Source: Aeromicrobium sp. Root344 (GTDB lineage: Bacteria > Actinomycetota > Actinomycetes > Propionibacteriales > Nocardioidaceae). From it: 64,000 nt of DNA. A model generated the notes under the pieces. That model did not search any database. It was not told the DNA's origin and saw only the letters and a program-made list of their open reading frames with translations. Location: assembly GCF_001425755.1 (NCBI RefSeq), contig NZ_LMDH01000001.1, positions 2,533,625 through 2,597,624 of the forward strand. Direction: 5' to 3'. Shown here piece after piece: positions 1 to 7,989 of this stretch. The position numbers were made by a program, and so were the translations under genes. The first letter of the stretch is position 1. The number at the start of each line of letters is the position of its first letter.

Positions 1-600
1 CTTCGCGGTGTCGCGGCGCACCTCGGCGTCGCTCAGAGACGGGGTGATCCAGCGCCTGGTCAGCGCGGGGTCAAGCGGCTTGGCCACAAGCCCGCCGAAG
101 CCCAGCATCGAGTGCCGGAGCATCCGCGGCCGCATCGTTGCCATCATGGCGCGCAGCCGCATGGGGCTCCGGCCGGTCTTGACGATCAGCCCGAACGGCG
201 CCGGCGGGAACTTGTCGAACGCGTCGCAGTTGGTCAGCACGAGGCGGCCGATGCGCGCATGGTCGGTGTCGACCAGGAACTGGCACAGCGCGCCGCCGGT
301 GTCGTTGCCCACGAGCGTCACGTCGGTCAGGTCGAGCGCCGCCATGAAGTCGGTGATCAGGCGCGCGATGTCCCGGGGGGACAGGTCCGCGTCGGCGCTG
401 AGGGCGATCGGGTGCGAGCCGAGCGGGAGGTCCGGGGCGTACGACCGGATGCCTTCGGCAGCGAGCCGGTCGGCGACCCCGGTCCACAGCTCGTGGTTGA
501 CCAGCAGGCCGTGCACGAACACGACCGGAGGAGCAGCGCTGTCCTGGGGGCCGGCGACCCGGTAGTTGACCTGCCCGAACGGTGTGTCGACGGTCGCCAT
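1..600 (-). CDS. alpha/beta hydrolase, 3' end outside window
   Basis: A 200-residue N-terminal part of an alpha/beta-fold hydrolase. The oxyanion-hole motif is VFVHGLL near residue 27, and the nucleophile elbow is VGNDTGG near residue 98. The elbow residue is Asp rather than Ser. This is the arrangement of haloalkane and fluoroacetate dehalogenases and of some epoxide hydrolases, so a dehalogenase or epoxide-hydrolase-like reaction is more likely than an esterase. The acid and histidine lie beyond the window edge and cannot be checked. The ATG at 600 has an AAGGAG ribosome site 5 bases upstream. The gene is divergent from the TetR gene and shares its palindromic operator, so it is the probable target of that repressor. 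Confidence 0.85.
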   Translation of the reverse strand, partial: MATVDTPFGQVNYRVAGPQDSAAPPVVFVHGLLVNHELWTGVADRLAAEGIRSYAPDLPLGSHPIALSADADLSPRDIARLITDFMAALDLTDVTLVGNDTGGALCQFLVDTDHARIGRLVLTNCDAFDKFPPAPFGLIVKTGRSPMRLRAMMATMRPRMLRHSMLGFGGLVAKPLDPALTRRWITPSLSDAEVRRDTAK

Positions 601-645
601 GATTCTCCTTCGCGGGTACGGTGAGAGCGTGCTCCGACTAACATA

Positions 646-660
646 CATACAGACTGTATG
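646..660. promoter_or_regulatory. TetR-type palindromic operator
   Basis: Perfect 15-bp palindrome CATACAGACTGTATG in the 57-bp gap between the hydrolase and the TetR gene. It overlaps the ATG of the regulator. A TAACAT -10-like box at 639-644 faces the regulator, and on the other strand TATGTT faces the hydrolase, so a bound repressor could cover both promoters. That function is inferred from position and symmetry. Confidence 0.7.
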
Positions 661-1260
661 AAAGATCAACCGCGTACCCAGGCCCAGCGATCGGCCGCCA
701 CGCGCGACGCCCTCGTCCGGGCCGCGCGTCCGCTGTTCGCCGCCGACGGCTTCGGCGCCGTGAGCGCCGAGGCGATCGCCCGCGCCGCGGGGGTCACCCG
801 CGGCGCGATGTATCACCAGTTCGCCGACAAGACCGAGGTCTATGCCGCGGTGCTCGAGGTCATCGAGGACGAGATCATGGCGCGCATCAGCGCTGGCATC
901 GCGGACGCCGACCAGGACGACCTCGTCGAGGTCATGAAAGTGGGCGCGCGCATCTGGCTGGACGCATGCGCGGAGCCGGCGGTGCACCAGATCGTGCTGA
1001 TCGAGGCGCCGTCCGTCCTCGGCTGGGAGCGGTGGCGCGAGGTGAGCCTGCGGCACGGCATGGGCATGGTGCAGGCGTTGATCCAGGGTGCCATCGAGAG
1101 CGGCCGCATCCCGGCGCAGCCCGTGCTCCCGCTGGCCCACGTGCTGATCGGTGCGCTCGACGAGGCGGCGATCTATCTCGCCCGGTCCGACGGCTCTGCC
1201 ACGACCCGCACGGAAGTCGACACCCTCATCGATCGGCTGGTCGACGCCCTCTTCGCCTGA
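658..1260 (+). CDS. TetR/AcrR family transcriptional regulator
   Basis: A 200-residue repressor with the usual TetR layout. The N-terminal helix-turn-helix covers about residues 10-56, with the recognition segment VTRGAMYHQFADKTEVYAAV and the preceding AEAIARAAG. The rest is an all-helical ligand-binding domain. The ATG at 658 forms the last three bases of a perfect palindrome and there is no ribosome site, so the mRNA should be leaderless or nearly so. It is divergent from the alpha/beta hydrolase, the usual arrangement of a TetR protein controlling its neighbour and itself. The ligand is unknown; a substrate of the hydrolase is the natural guess. Confidence 0.92.
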   Translation: MKDQPRTQAQRSAATRDALVRAARPLFAADGFGAVSAEAIARAAGVTRGAMYHQFADKTEVYAAVLEVIEDEIMARISAGIADADQDDLVEVMKVGARIWLDACAEPAVHQIVLIEAPSVLGWERWREVSLRHGMGMVQALIQGAIESGRIPAQPVLPLAHVLIGALDEAAIYLARSDGSATTRTEVDTLIDRLVDALFA

Positions 1261-1310
1261 CCACCAGCCGCGGGCGGCGACTCCGGTGCCAGCCCGTACG
1301 ATTGATCCTT

Positions 1311-2399
<1,089 letters not shown>

Positions 2400-2406
2400 A
2401 TCGCCG

Positions 2407-2461
2407 CGTTTGCGCAGGTCAGAGGCCTGCCGAGGGCTGGCGGTCCGCAAACAGTCCGCAA
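2407..2461 (+). repeat. arm-type repeats beside attL
   Basis: Two blocks recur inside the other end of the element. The 20-bp block at 2407-2426 (CGTTTGCGCAGGTCAGAGGC) matches 20338-20357 with one difference. The 22-bp block at 2440-2461 is identical to 20263-20284 and itself holds two direct copies of GTCCGCAA, 11 bp apart. Such paired repeats flanking the core resemble integrase or excisionase arm-binding sites. The bases 2462-2616 show no further gene. Confidence 0.7.
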
Positions 2462-2616
2462 AATGTTCCGAGCTGCTCAGGCGAACGGCAGCGGCGCCGG
2501 CGTTCAACGACGTCATGAATATGAGTGGCTATTGCCTGCCTGCGGGTCGCACGCTGCAACTGCCCTTCTTTCGTCGGGCCCGTAAGCCCTGGCTGCGCCC
2601 TGAACCCGCACCGTCG

Positions 2617-3432
2617 CTAGTCGGCCTCGCGTTCGTCGACTGGAGGCGGCCTGACGGTCGCCAGGCCATCCGCCCGCGCCCGCAGCATCATGCTGGTGTC
2701 GAAGGTTACGAGCGTGACCTTTCGCGAAGCCTCGATCCCGAGAGCGAGGGCCCGATCGATGAGCTCGCGATCTGCGTCGGGCATACGGGTGTGCCGAGGC
2801 GGATCTAACAACAAGTGCATGCTGGTGTCGTCCGTGGACGTCCCAGGGACCAGGTTGGCGCTTCCCCGTGGGTCCGCGAACAGTTCCTCCAAGGTGCGGA
2901 GCGTCTGCCTCGCGCGCCCGCGAGTCGGCGCGCGGTCCCATTTGCGCTTGTCAAGCTCGTTGACTACCAAGATGGGGATGACCAAACGAACCATGCTGTC
3001 TGAAGCGATCGACCTCCAATCGACCTGCTCGATCGGCAACTTATGGTGCAGCAGCACATTCGTGTCTGGAACGAGGATCGTGCCGCGGCGCATTCGCCAG
3101 CGACGTCGCGCCATATTCAAGTCTTCTACTGCGCCGCTCAGAACCTTGCGCCGCTCCTCGAGCTCGGTGTTCACCAACGTGTGAAGTGCCTCATTCGCAG
3201 CCGGGTCGATTCCGCAGAGCACCCAATGGCGCTGAGTCAAAATCAGGTGATCGACATCGTCGGGCGAGACGACTTGACCCAGACTATTCGCGGCCTGTGT
3301 TGCCCAGCGCAGGTATTCACTGAGTTGCTCGTACTTGTTGCCTGGCCCTAGCGCGCTCAACTTGTTCAAGTGTTCGGTCAAGGTATTGATCGTGGCATCC
3401 AATGAAGCGCCGGGCAGCATTGCTAGAGGCAT
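2617..3432 (-). CDS. PIN-domain ribonuclease-like protein
   Basis: A 271-residue protein. The first 110 residues are helical and unassigned. A PIN nuclease domain follows at about 117-262. The acidic residues expected in a PIN active site are visible: D123 in VPDTNVLLHH, E159 in PILVVNELDKRK, D221 in PDADRELID and D245 in VTFDTSMML. The form is closest to PIN domains of the PhoH-associated/YlaK type, which cut RNA. It is divergent from the DUF262-AAA pair across 135 bp, so joint regulation is possible. It has no small antitoxin gene beside it, unlike VapC. The start is uncertain: ATG at 3432 or 3420, neither with a good ribosome site. Confidence 0.8.
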   Translation of the reverse strand: MPLAMLPGASLDATINTLTEHLNKLSALGPGNKYEQLSEYLRWATQAANSLGQVVSPDDVDHLILTQRHWVLCGIDPAANEALHTLVNTELEERRKVLSGAVEDLNMARRRWRMRRGTILVPDTNVLLHHKLPIEQVDWRSIASDSMVRLVIPILVVNELDKRKWDRAPTRGRARQTLRTLEELFADPRGSANLVPGTSTDDTSMHLLLDPPRHTRMPDADRELIDRALALGIEASRKVTLVTFDTSMMLRARADGLATVRPPPVDEREAD

Positions 3433-3567
3433 TGGCGCATTCTAGGAGACCGGGCGGCACTTGGATGCGGACCTCCGATTCTTGCGGCGGCCTGGTGGCA
3501 TGGGCCGACTTCAAGACATGCGCGTCGGGCGCCACGGCATCTTCTGTGTTGGGTACGCTGACCAGCA

Positions 3568-4707
3568 ATGTCTACTAATGACGTGCCGGCTGTTGACTTG
3601 GACAACCTCGAGGTCGAAGAGTTGGAATCGGCCCCTGACACCCTTCCGGGTGAAATTGACGAGCCATTCGATCCTCGCCGCATCGAGGTGGTCACCAAAG
3701 GCATGACGGTTGACTTGCTCCTCAAACGGTTCAGGCAGGACGAACTGACGCTTCAGCCAGACTTCCAGAGGTCGGCGGTGTGGAACCGGTCCGCTCAGAG
3801 CCGTCTCATTGAGTCGATGCTTGTCCGCCTCCCGCTTCCCCTGTTCTATTTTGATGCTTCCGATGATGACAATTGGTTGACGGTCGATGGACTGCAGCGG
3901 TTGACCGCCATCAAAGAATTCGTGATCGACAAGGTGTACGTTCTGCAGAATCTCGAATTCCTTTCAGACTTCGAAGGAATGAGTTTCGACGAGTTGCCGC
4001 GAGCCTTCCAGAGACGAATCGAAGAGACCGAGTTGCAGGTCTCGCTGATTCAGGCTGGCACTCCGGACGGACTGAAGTTCAATCTTTTCAAGCGGATCAA
4101 CACCGGTGGAATGCCGCTATCTCCGCAGGAGATCCGGCATGCATTGAATCAGGGTCCGGCGACCAAACTGTTGGAGGAGTTGGCGACGAGCGACGCCTTC
4201 CTCCAAGCGACAACCGGCGGTGTCGCCCCGCTCCGGATGGGGGACCGTGAACTCGCGCTCCGATTTCTGGCTTTCTACCGGGTAGGCGCGAAGGGGTATT
4301 CGACGAAGGACCTTGACCTCTTTCTGCACAACGAAATGCAAGACCTGAACCAAACGGATCCTGGGGAGTTTGTGTCACTCCGGGAGCACTTCTACGAGTC
4401 GATGAGCCTCGCGCACGACGTATTAGGAAGGCACGCGTTCCGAAAGGTCTTTAGCGTCGATCAGGAATCAAGATCGCCCATCAATAAGGCACTTTTCGAC
4501 GCATGGTCTGTTGGCTTTGCTCGGCTCACGAAGAAGCAGCGGGCGACCGCTCGCCAGCGGTCCACCGAGGTCTTTCAAGGCTACGTTGATCTACTTGCGA
4601 ATGACCTTGAATTCCTGTCCGCGGTCTCACAAGGCACTGGACAGCCGGCCAAGGTTGCCCTCCGACTGAATCGAGTGCAGGAATTTCTCGTGAGAGTGGT
4701 CAAATGA
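3568..4707 (+). CDS. DUF262 (ParB/Srx-fold) domain protein
   Basis: A 379-residue protein with an N-terminal DUF262 domain at about residues 38-190. Its landmarks are QPDFQRSAVWN (63-73), VDGLQRLTAI (106-115) and FKRINTGG (174-181). DUF262 is the fold of the GmrSD type IV restriction enzyme and of many phage-defence proteins, where the DGQQR-like motif is linked to NTP hydrolysis. The second half is helical and lacks a recognisable HNH (DUF1524) domain, so it is not a complete GmrSD. A TACGCT box at 3554-3559 is 8 bases before the ATG, consistent with a leaderless start. Its stop overlaps the start of the AAA gene (ATGA), so the two proteins are translationally coupled. Confidence 0.85.
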   Translation: MSTNDVPAVDLDNLEVEELESAPDTLPGEIDEPFDPRRIEVVTKGMTVDLLLKRFRQDELTLQPDFQRSAVWNRSAQSRLIESMLVRLPLPLFYFDASDDDNWLTVDGLQRLTAIKEFVIDKVYVLQNLEFLSDFEGMSFDELPRAFQRRIEETELQVSLIQAGTPDGLKFNLFKRINTGGMPLSPQEIRHALNQGPATKLLEELATSDAFLQATTGGVAPLRMGDRELALRFLAFYRVGAKGYSTKDLDLFLHNEMQDLNQTDPGEFVSLREHFYESMSLAHDVLGRHAFRKVFSVDQESRSPINKALFDAWSVGFARLTKKQRATARQRSTEVFQGYVDLLANDLEFLSAVSQGTGQPAKVALRLNRVQEFLVRVVK

Positions 4708-5777
4708 TCAAAAAGTATGAGGTCTCAAACTTCAAGTCCGTCGCCCACGCGTCGCTGGACCTGACCAAAGCGAACGTGTTGCTTGGCCTCAATTCATCCG
4801 GGAAGTCCTCCCTGATTCAGCCCCTTCTTCTTCTAAGGCAATCGGCGGTCGTCGGTTCACTGAGAGACCAACGCGTGTCACTAAATGGGCCGCTTGTAAA
4901 CCTTGGTACCGGGCAGGATGTGTTGTCAGAGTTCGCTTCTGACGAAGTAAGCACAGTGTCGTGGGATGGAACGACGGTTCGGATGCCGTATGTACCCACA
5001 GCGAGCGAACTAACTGTTGAAGTGTCCGGGGGAATTCGAGACGACGAACCTCCGCTCAGTAACTTCATCTATATATCGACGGCTCGAATACCTCCCCAAG
5101 TGCTCTATGGAAGACACCACCAGTACGAAAGCGCCTCACCAATGGTCGGTGCGCAGGGCGAGGATGCGCCCGGCTACCTGGCTGTGCACGGCAACTCGAA
5201 TCTCGGAGGAGATCGCACGCAGCGAGACAAGGGCGCAACGGGAACGCTTTTGGAGCAGGTCACAACGTGGATGGGCAGAATTTCGCCTGAGGTTTCACTA
5301 AGCCTGAACGAGCTTGATCAACTCGATGGTCTGGAACTTCGGTTCGAATTTGACGGACAAGCCGGCGTACGTACAAGGCCATATCGAGCCGGCAACGTTG
5401 GGTTCGGACTGTCGCATTCGCTCGGCGTGGTCCTGGCGTTGGTAGCAGCTGAAGCTGGCTCCCTTGTTGTGCTTGAAGGACCGGAAGCTCATTTGCATCC
5501 TAGGGCGCAGCGCTTTCTTGGTCACCTCATCGGGCAGGCGGCCGGAGATGGCGTACAGGTGATCGTCGAGACCCATAGTCAAGAGGTCGTACGCGGGATG
5601 TCTTCTGCGGTCTCTTCCGGGTGGTTGCCGCGACCCGATTTCACGGTGCACTACTGCATTCGCGATTTGGCTGAGACCAAGGTTGCGCAAATTCAAGCGG
5701 GTCATGACGGACGCCTCAAGCATGTTGGGGGGTACGACCGGATTCCCGAGGAGTACTACGCCGAATTCAGTCCGTGA
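4704..5777 (+). CDS. AAA family ATPase (SMC/OLD-like, DUF3696 type)
   Basis: A 357-residue ABC/SMC-class ATPase without coiled coil. It starts IKKYEVSNFKSVAHASLDL, the standard opening of AAA_15/AAA_21 proteins. The Walker A is GLNSSGKS at 28-35, a signature-like segment NVGFGLSHSL is at 231-240, the Walker B is LVVLEGPEAHLHP at 254-266, and ETHSQEVVRG at 289-298 is the usual D-loop/H-switch region. The size and C-terminal tail fit the group annotated DUF3696. It is translationally coupled to the DUF262 gene. The pair recalls two-gene defence cassettes in which the ATPase senses or remodels nucleic acid and the DUF262 protein acts, but I cannot match it to a named system. Confidence 0.85.
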   Translation: MIKKYEVSNFKSVAHASLDLTKANVLLGLNSSGKSSLIQPLLLLRQSAVVGSLRDQRVSLNGPLVNLGTGQDVLSEFASDEVSTVSWDGTTVRMPYVPTASELTVEVSGGIRDDEPPLSNFIYISTARIPPQVLYGRHHQYESASPMVGAQGEDAPGYLAVHGNSNLGGDRTQRDKGATGTLLEQVTTWMGRISPEVSLSLNELDQLDGLELRFEFDGQAGVRTRPYRAGNVGFGLSHSLGVVLALVAAEAGSLVVLEGPEAHLHPRAQRFLGHLIGQAAGDGVQVIVETHSQEVVRGMSSAVSSGWLPRPDFTVHYCIRDLAETKVAQIQAGHDGRLKHVGGYDRIPEEYYAEFSP

Positions 5778-5899
5778 GGTTGTTGGTAGCGCGACGTGCT
5801 TGGCAGGCCCGGGGGATTGCTGTTGCTCCACGGCCTTCTCGCGCCGCTCCATTCGACTTTGCTGGACTCATCTCGCGTTGGGCCTGCTTCGTGACTATC

Positions 5900-6997
5900 T
5901 CAAAGGCTTTCAACCCCAGTTCGATCGCCTAGCGAGACCTCCATGATCGACTGTGCGGCTGCCCGCGTGCGGTCTTCGGCGGTGGGCCACAGGTGGGCAT
6001 AGGTGTTGAGTGTCGTGGTGGCCTTGGCGTGGCCGAGGGAACGTTGGACGGTGACGACGTCGCAGCCTGCTGCGATGAGGCCGGAGGCGTAGAAGTGGCG
6101 CAGGTCGTGGAGCTTGATACCGCTGAGCCCGGCGGCCTGCAGAGCCTTGCGCCACCAGTAGCCGACCGTGTTCTGGTGAGGTGGCTCGTCGTCCTCGCCG
6201 AACAGCCATTGCTCGTCGCCGACGGTGCCAATGTCGGCGACGTGTTGGGCGAGGAGATCGATCAAGCCGTCGGCGAGGTGGACGATTCGCTCTGATCCGT
6301 ACTTTGGAGCCCGGACGTCGATGGCACCGCCGGTGACGCGTTGCACCTGCCGACTGACGTTGAGCGTCTTCCGCACAAAGTTCACGTCAGTGAGCTGGAC
6401 CGCGGCAGATTCGCCGAGACGTAGTCCGGCGAAGGCGCACAGCGCGATGAACGTTCGCGCCTGCTCCTCGGCGACGGCCATGAGCAGGCCGACTTCCTCA
6501 GGGGTCGGGATCGACATCGCTGCGTCAGCCCGTCGGCGTCGAGGCAGACGAACGGTGTCGGTGGGGTCCATCCCGATGACGCGATCCCTGACGGCGGCGC
6601 GGAACACTGATCGCACGTTGACGTACCGGGTCTTGATCGTGCCGGGCGCCAGCCCTGCGGCGTCCATCGACTTAATCCACACCTCGACGTCCGAGCGACG
6701 GATCTGGCGCATCGGCTTGTCGCTGAACGGGACCGAGCGCGCGGCGAGCGACATCGCCACGACCGTGCCCGGCGCCCAGATCTGACGCGCCGACCACGCG
6801 CCGTAGAAGGCCGCGAACGTGATCTGTCCGGCCCTCGGGTCTGCATATGTCCCGGTGACGACGGACGTGGTGACCTGGTCCAGCCAGAACTGGGCGTCGA
6901 CCCTGCGGTCGAAGTGCCGGGTTCGTTCCTGGCCCGTCTCGTCGCGATAGCGCGCGCGCCATTTCCCATTCGGCCGTCGTGCGATGTTTCCAGCCAT
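5900..6997 (-). CDS. int: tyrosine-type site-specific integrase
   Basis: A 365-residue phage-type integrase. Numbered from the GTG at 7000, an arm-binding N-terminus has NGKWRARYRDETGQERTRHF at 11-30, a SAM-like core-binding domain covers about 60-160, and the catalytic domain covers 165-350. The active-site residues are all present: R194 (AGLRLGES), K233, H298-x-x-R301 (LHDLRHFYAS), H324 (SLGHA) and Y334 (TLNTYAHLW). The ATG at 6997 is better placed than the GTG at 7000, since GGAG lies 6 bases before it. It should recombine the 23-bp repeat at the end of ychF. Its position well inside the element is unusual, since integrases more often sit next to an attachment site. Confidence 0.95.
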   Translation of the reverse strand: MAGNIARRPNGKWRARYRDETGQERTRHFDRRVDAQFWLDQVTTSVVTGTYADPRAGQITFAAFYGAWSARQIWAPGTVVAMSLAARSVPFSDKPMRQIRRSDVEVWIKSMDAAGLAPGTIKTRYVNVRSVFRAAVRDRVIGMDPTDTVRLPRRRRADAAMSIPTPEEVGLLMAVAEEQARTFIALCAFAGLRLGESAAVQLTDVNFVRKTLNVSRQVQRVTGGAIDVRAPKYGSERIVHLADGLIDLLAQHVADIGTVGDEQWLFGEDDEPPHQNTVGYWWRKALQAAGLSGIKLHDLRHFYASGLIAAGCDVVTVQRSLGHAKATTTLNTYAHLWPTAEDRTRAAAQSIMEVSLGDRTGVESL

Positions 6998-7059
6998 CAC
7001 GGGCTCCTTTCCGGCGTCTTGCTCGGATGGTCCGCCAGATCATCGGCGGAGCGCATTGC

Positions 7060-7293
7060 TCAATCGCCGACCTGTGGATGGCGGGACTGTTCGTCGAGCC
7101 AGTGGACAACCTCGTTGCGCCAGTAGCGGACCGATCGTCCGATGCGGAAGCCGTGCGGCCCCGTGCCGAGGTGTCGCCAGTAGCGCAGCGTCGCTTCCGG
7201 GACGCGGACTAGGGCGGCGACCTCCTTCAACGTCATTAGGTCGTCGTCGGCATGGGGAAGGTCGCGGTGCAGGGAAGATGGTGTGGTGCTCAC
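7060..7293 (-). CDS. xis: excisionase-like helix-turn-helix protein
   Basis: A 77-residue MerR-type winged helix protein of the excisionase/AlpA kind, with MTLKEVAALVRVPEATLRYWRH as the DNA-binding helix pair and GFRIGRSVRYWRNEVVHWLDEQ as the wing region. The GTG at 7293 is preferred because AAGGAG lies 7 bases upstream; an internal ATG would begin directly at the domain. It is just upstream of the integrase on the same strand with a 62-bp gap, so the two are probably cotranscribed. It would direct excision of the element or regulate integrase. Confidence 0.85.
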   Translation of the reverse strand: MSTTPSSLHRDLPHADDDLMTLKEVAALVRVPEATLRYWRHLGTGPHGFRIGRSVRYWRNEVVHWLDEQSRHPQVGD

Positions 7294-7371
7294 GATGGTT
7301 CTCCTTGAACTGGGCCGGTAGGCCACGACTTTGGTTGGTTCCCAAACTGGGCAGGGGATGTCGCCGGTTTT

Positions 7372-7464
7372 GTTCCCCCGGGCTCGAATTCCGAGGGGGA
7401 ACGTTTGGGCGCGACCTGTGTTGTCGCAGGTCAGGGGAACGTTCCCCCGAAAGTTGCGAACTTT
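7372..7464. promoter_or_regulatory. clustered inverted repeats in the xis/NTase divergent promoter region
   Basis: The 221-bp gap between the excisionase gene and the HTH-nucleotidyltransferase gene is rich in symmetry. GTTCCCCC at 7372-7379 pairs with GGGGGAAC at 7395-7402. The 14-bp palindrome GGGGAACGTTCCCC is at 7434-7447, and AAAGTTGCGAACTTT is at 7450-7464. A looser GTTCCC copy is at 7338. The repeated half-site GTTCCCC suggests cooperative binding by a regulator of the element; the protein is unknown. Confidence 0.65.
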
Positions 7465-7501
7465 TACGGATAGGGCGCCAGAACAAGTCAGATTGAGGTC
7501 G

Positions 7502-7516
7502 ATAAGGTCGCCTTAT
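7502..7516. promoter_or_regulatory. operator overlapping -10 box and start of the HTH-NTase gene
   Basis: Perfect inverted repeat ATAAGG-TCG-CCTTAT. It covers the TAAGGT -10 box (7503-7508) and reaches the ATG at 7515, so a bound protein would block a leaderless promoter. Autorepression by the HTH domain encoded next is the simplest reading. Confidence 0.6.
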
Positions 7517-7988
7517 GGCTCTGCTGGCCGAGTATCGCGACGCGCGACGTGACGAGGATGTCGCACGGCTGCGTCGTGTCATCGCGTTGCGCGCCATGGT
7601 CGCCACGGGCTTGAGTCAGCGGCAGGTCGCCAATGCGTTGGGCATCTCGCAACCTGCCGTGAGTCAGCAGCTCCGCTCCGCGCCTAACCTCGATGGCGTT
7701 CATCCGGAGGAGCTGCTCAAGGCGGCTGCGTCCGTCCTCACGACGTTGGCAACAGAGCGTGGTTACGAACGCCTGGCGATGTTCGGCTCGGTCGCGCGTG
7801 GAGAGGCTCGTCAGGACTCCGACATCGACCTCATCGTAGAAGCGCCGGCCGGTACGTCGTCGTTCGAGTTCGTCAGGTTCAAGCAGTTGATCGAGCAGGT
7901 CCTCGGCCGTGAGGTCGACCTGATCTCGTACGGGGGACTGACGCCGACGATGGACGACGACGTCCGCCGGGATGCGGTGCTGCTGTGA
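7515..7988 (+). CDS. HTH domain fused to MNT-type nucleotidyltransferase
   Basis: A 157-residue fusion. Residues 33-54 form a helix-turn-helix (LSQRQVANALGISQPAVSQQL). Residues 68-155 are a minimal nucleotidyltransferase with GSVARG at 91-96, the metal pair D103 and D105 in SDIDLIVEA, and a third Asp at 135. MNT domains act as antitoxins by adenylylating HEPN toxins; here no HEPN gene is adjacent, so it is either an orphan or a regulator that uses the NTase fold. TAAGGT lies 6 bases before the ATG, indicating a leaderless transcript. The stop is one base from the end of the convergent relaxase gene. Its role in controlling the element is inferred. Confidence 0.82.
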   Translation: MALLAEYRDARRDEDVARLRRVIALRAMVATGLSQRQVANALGISQPAVSQQLRSAPNLDGVHPEELLKAAASVLTTLATERGYERLAMFGSVARGEARQDSDIDLIVEAPAGTSSFEFVRFKQLIEQVLGREVDLISYGGLTPTMDDDVRRDAVLL

Positions 7989-7989
7989 T

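Noticed and set aside
2440..2461. Short direct repeats at the element ends as a possible CRISPR
   Set aside because: Only two copies per end, no regular spacers and no cas genes; they fit arm-type binding sites.
2617..3432. VapC toxin
   Set aside because: The PIN domain is in a 271-residue protein with a long N-terminal region and no small antitoxin gene next to it.
7372..7402. Sequence resembling a tRNA T-arm (GGGCTCGAATTCC)
   Set aside because: It is the loop of an inverted repeat and has no acceptor, D or anticodon stem around it.
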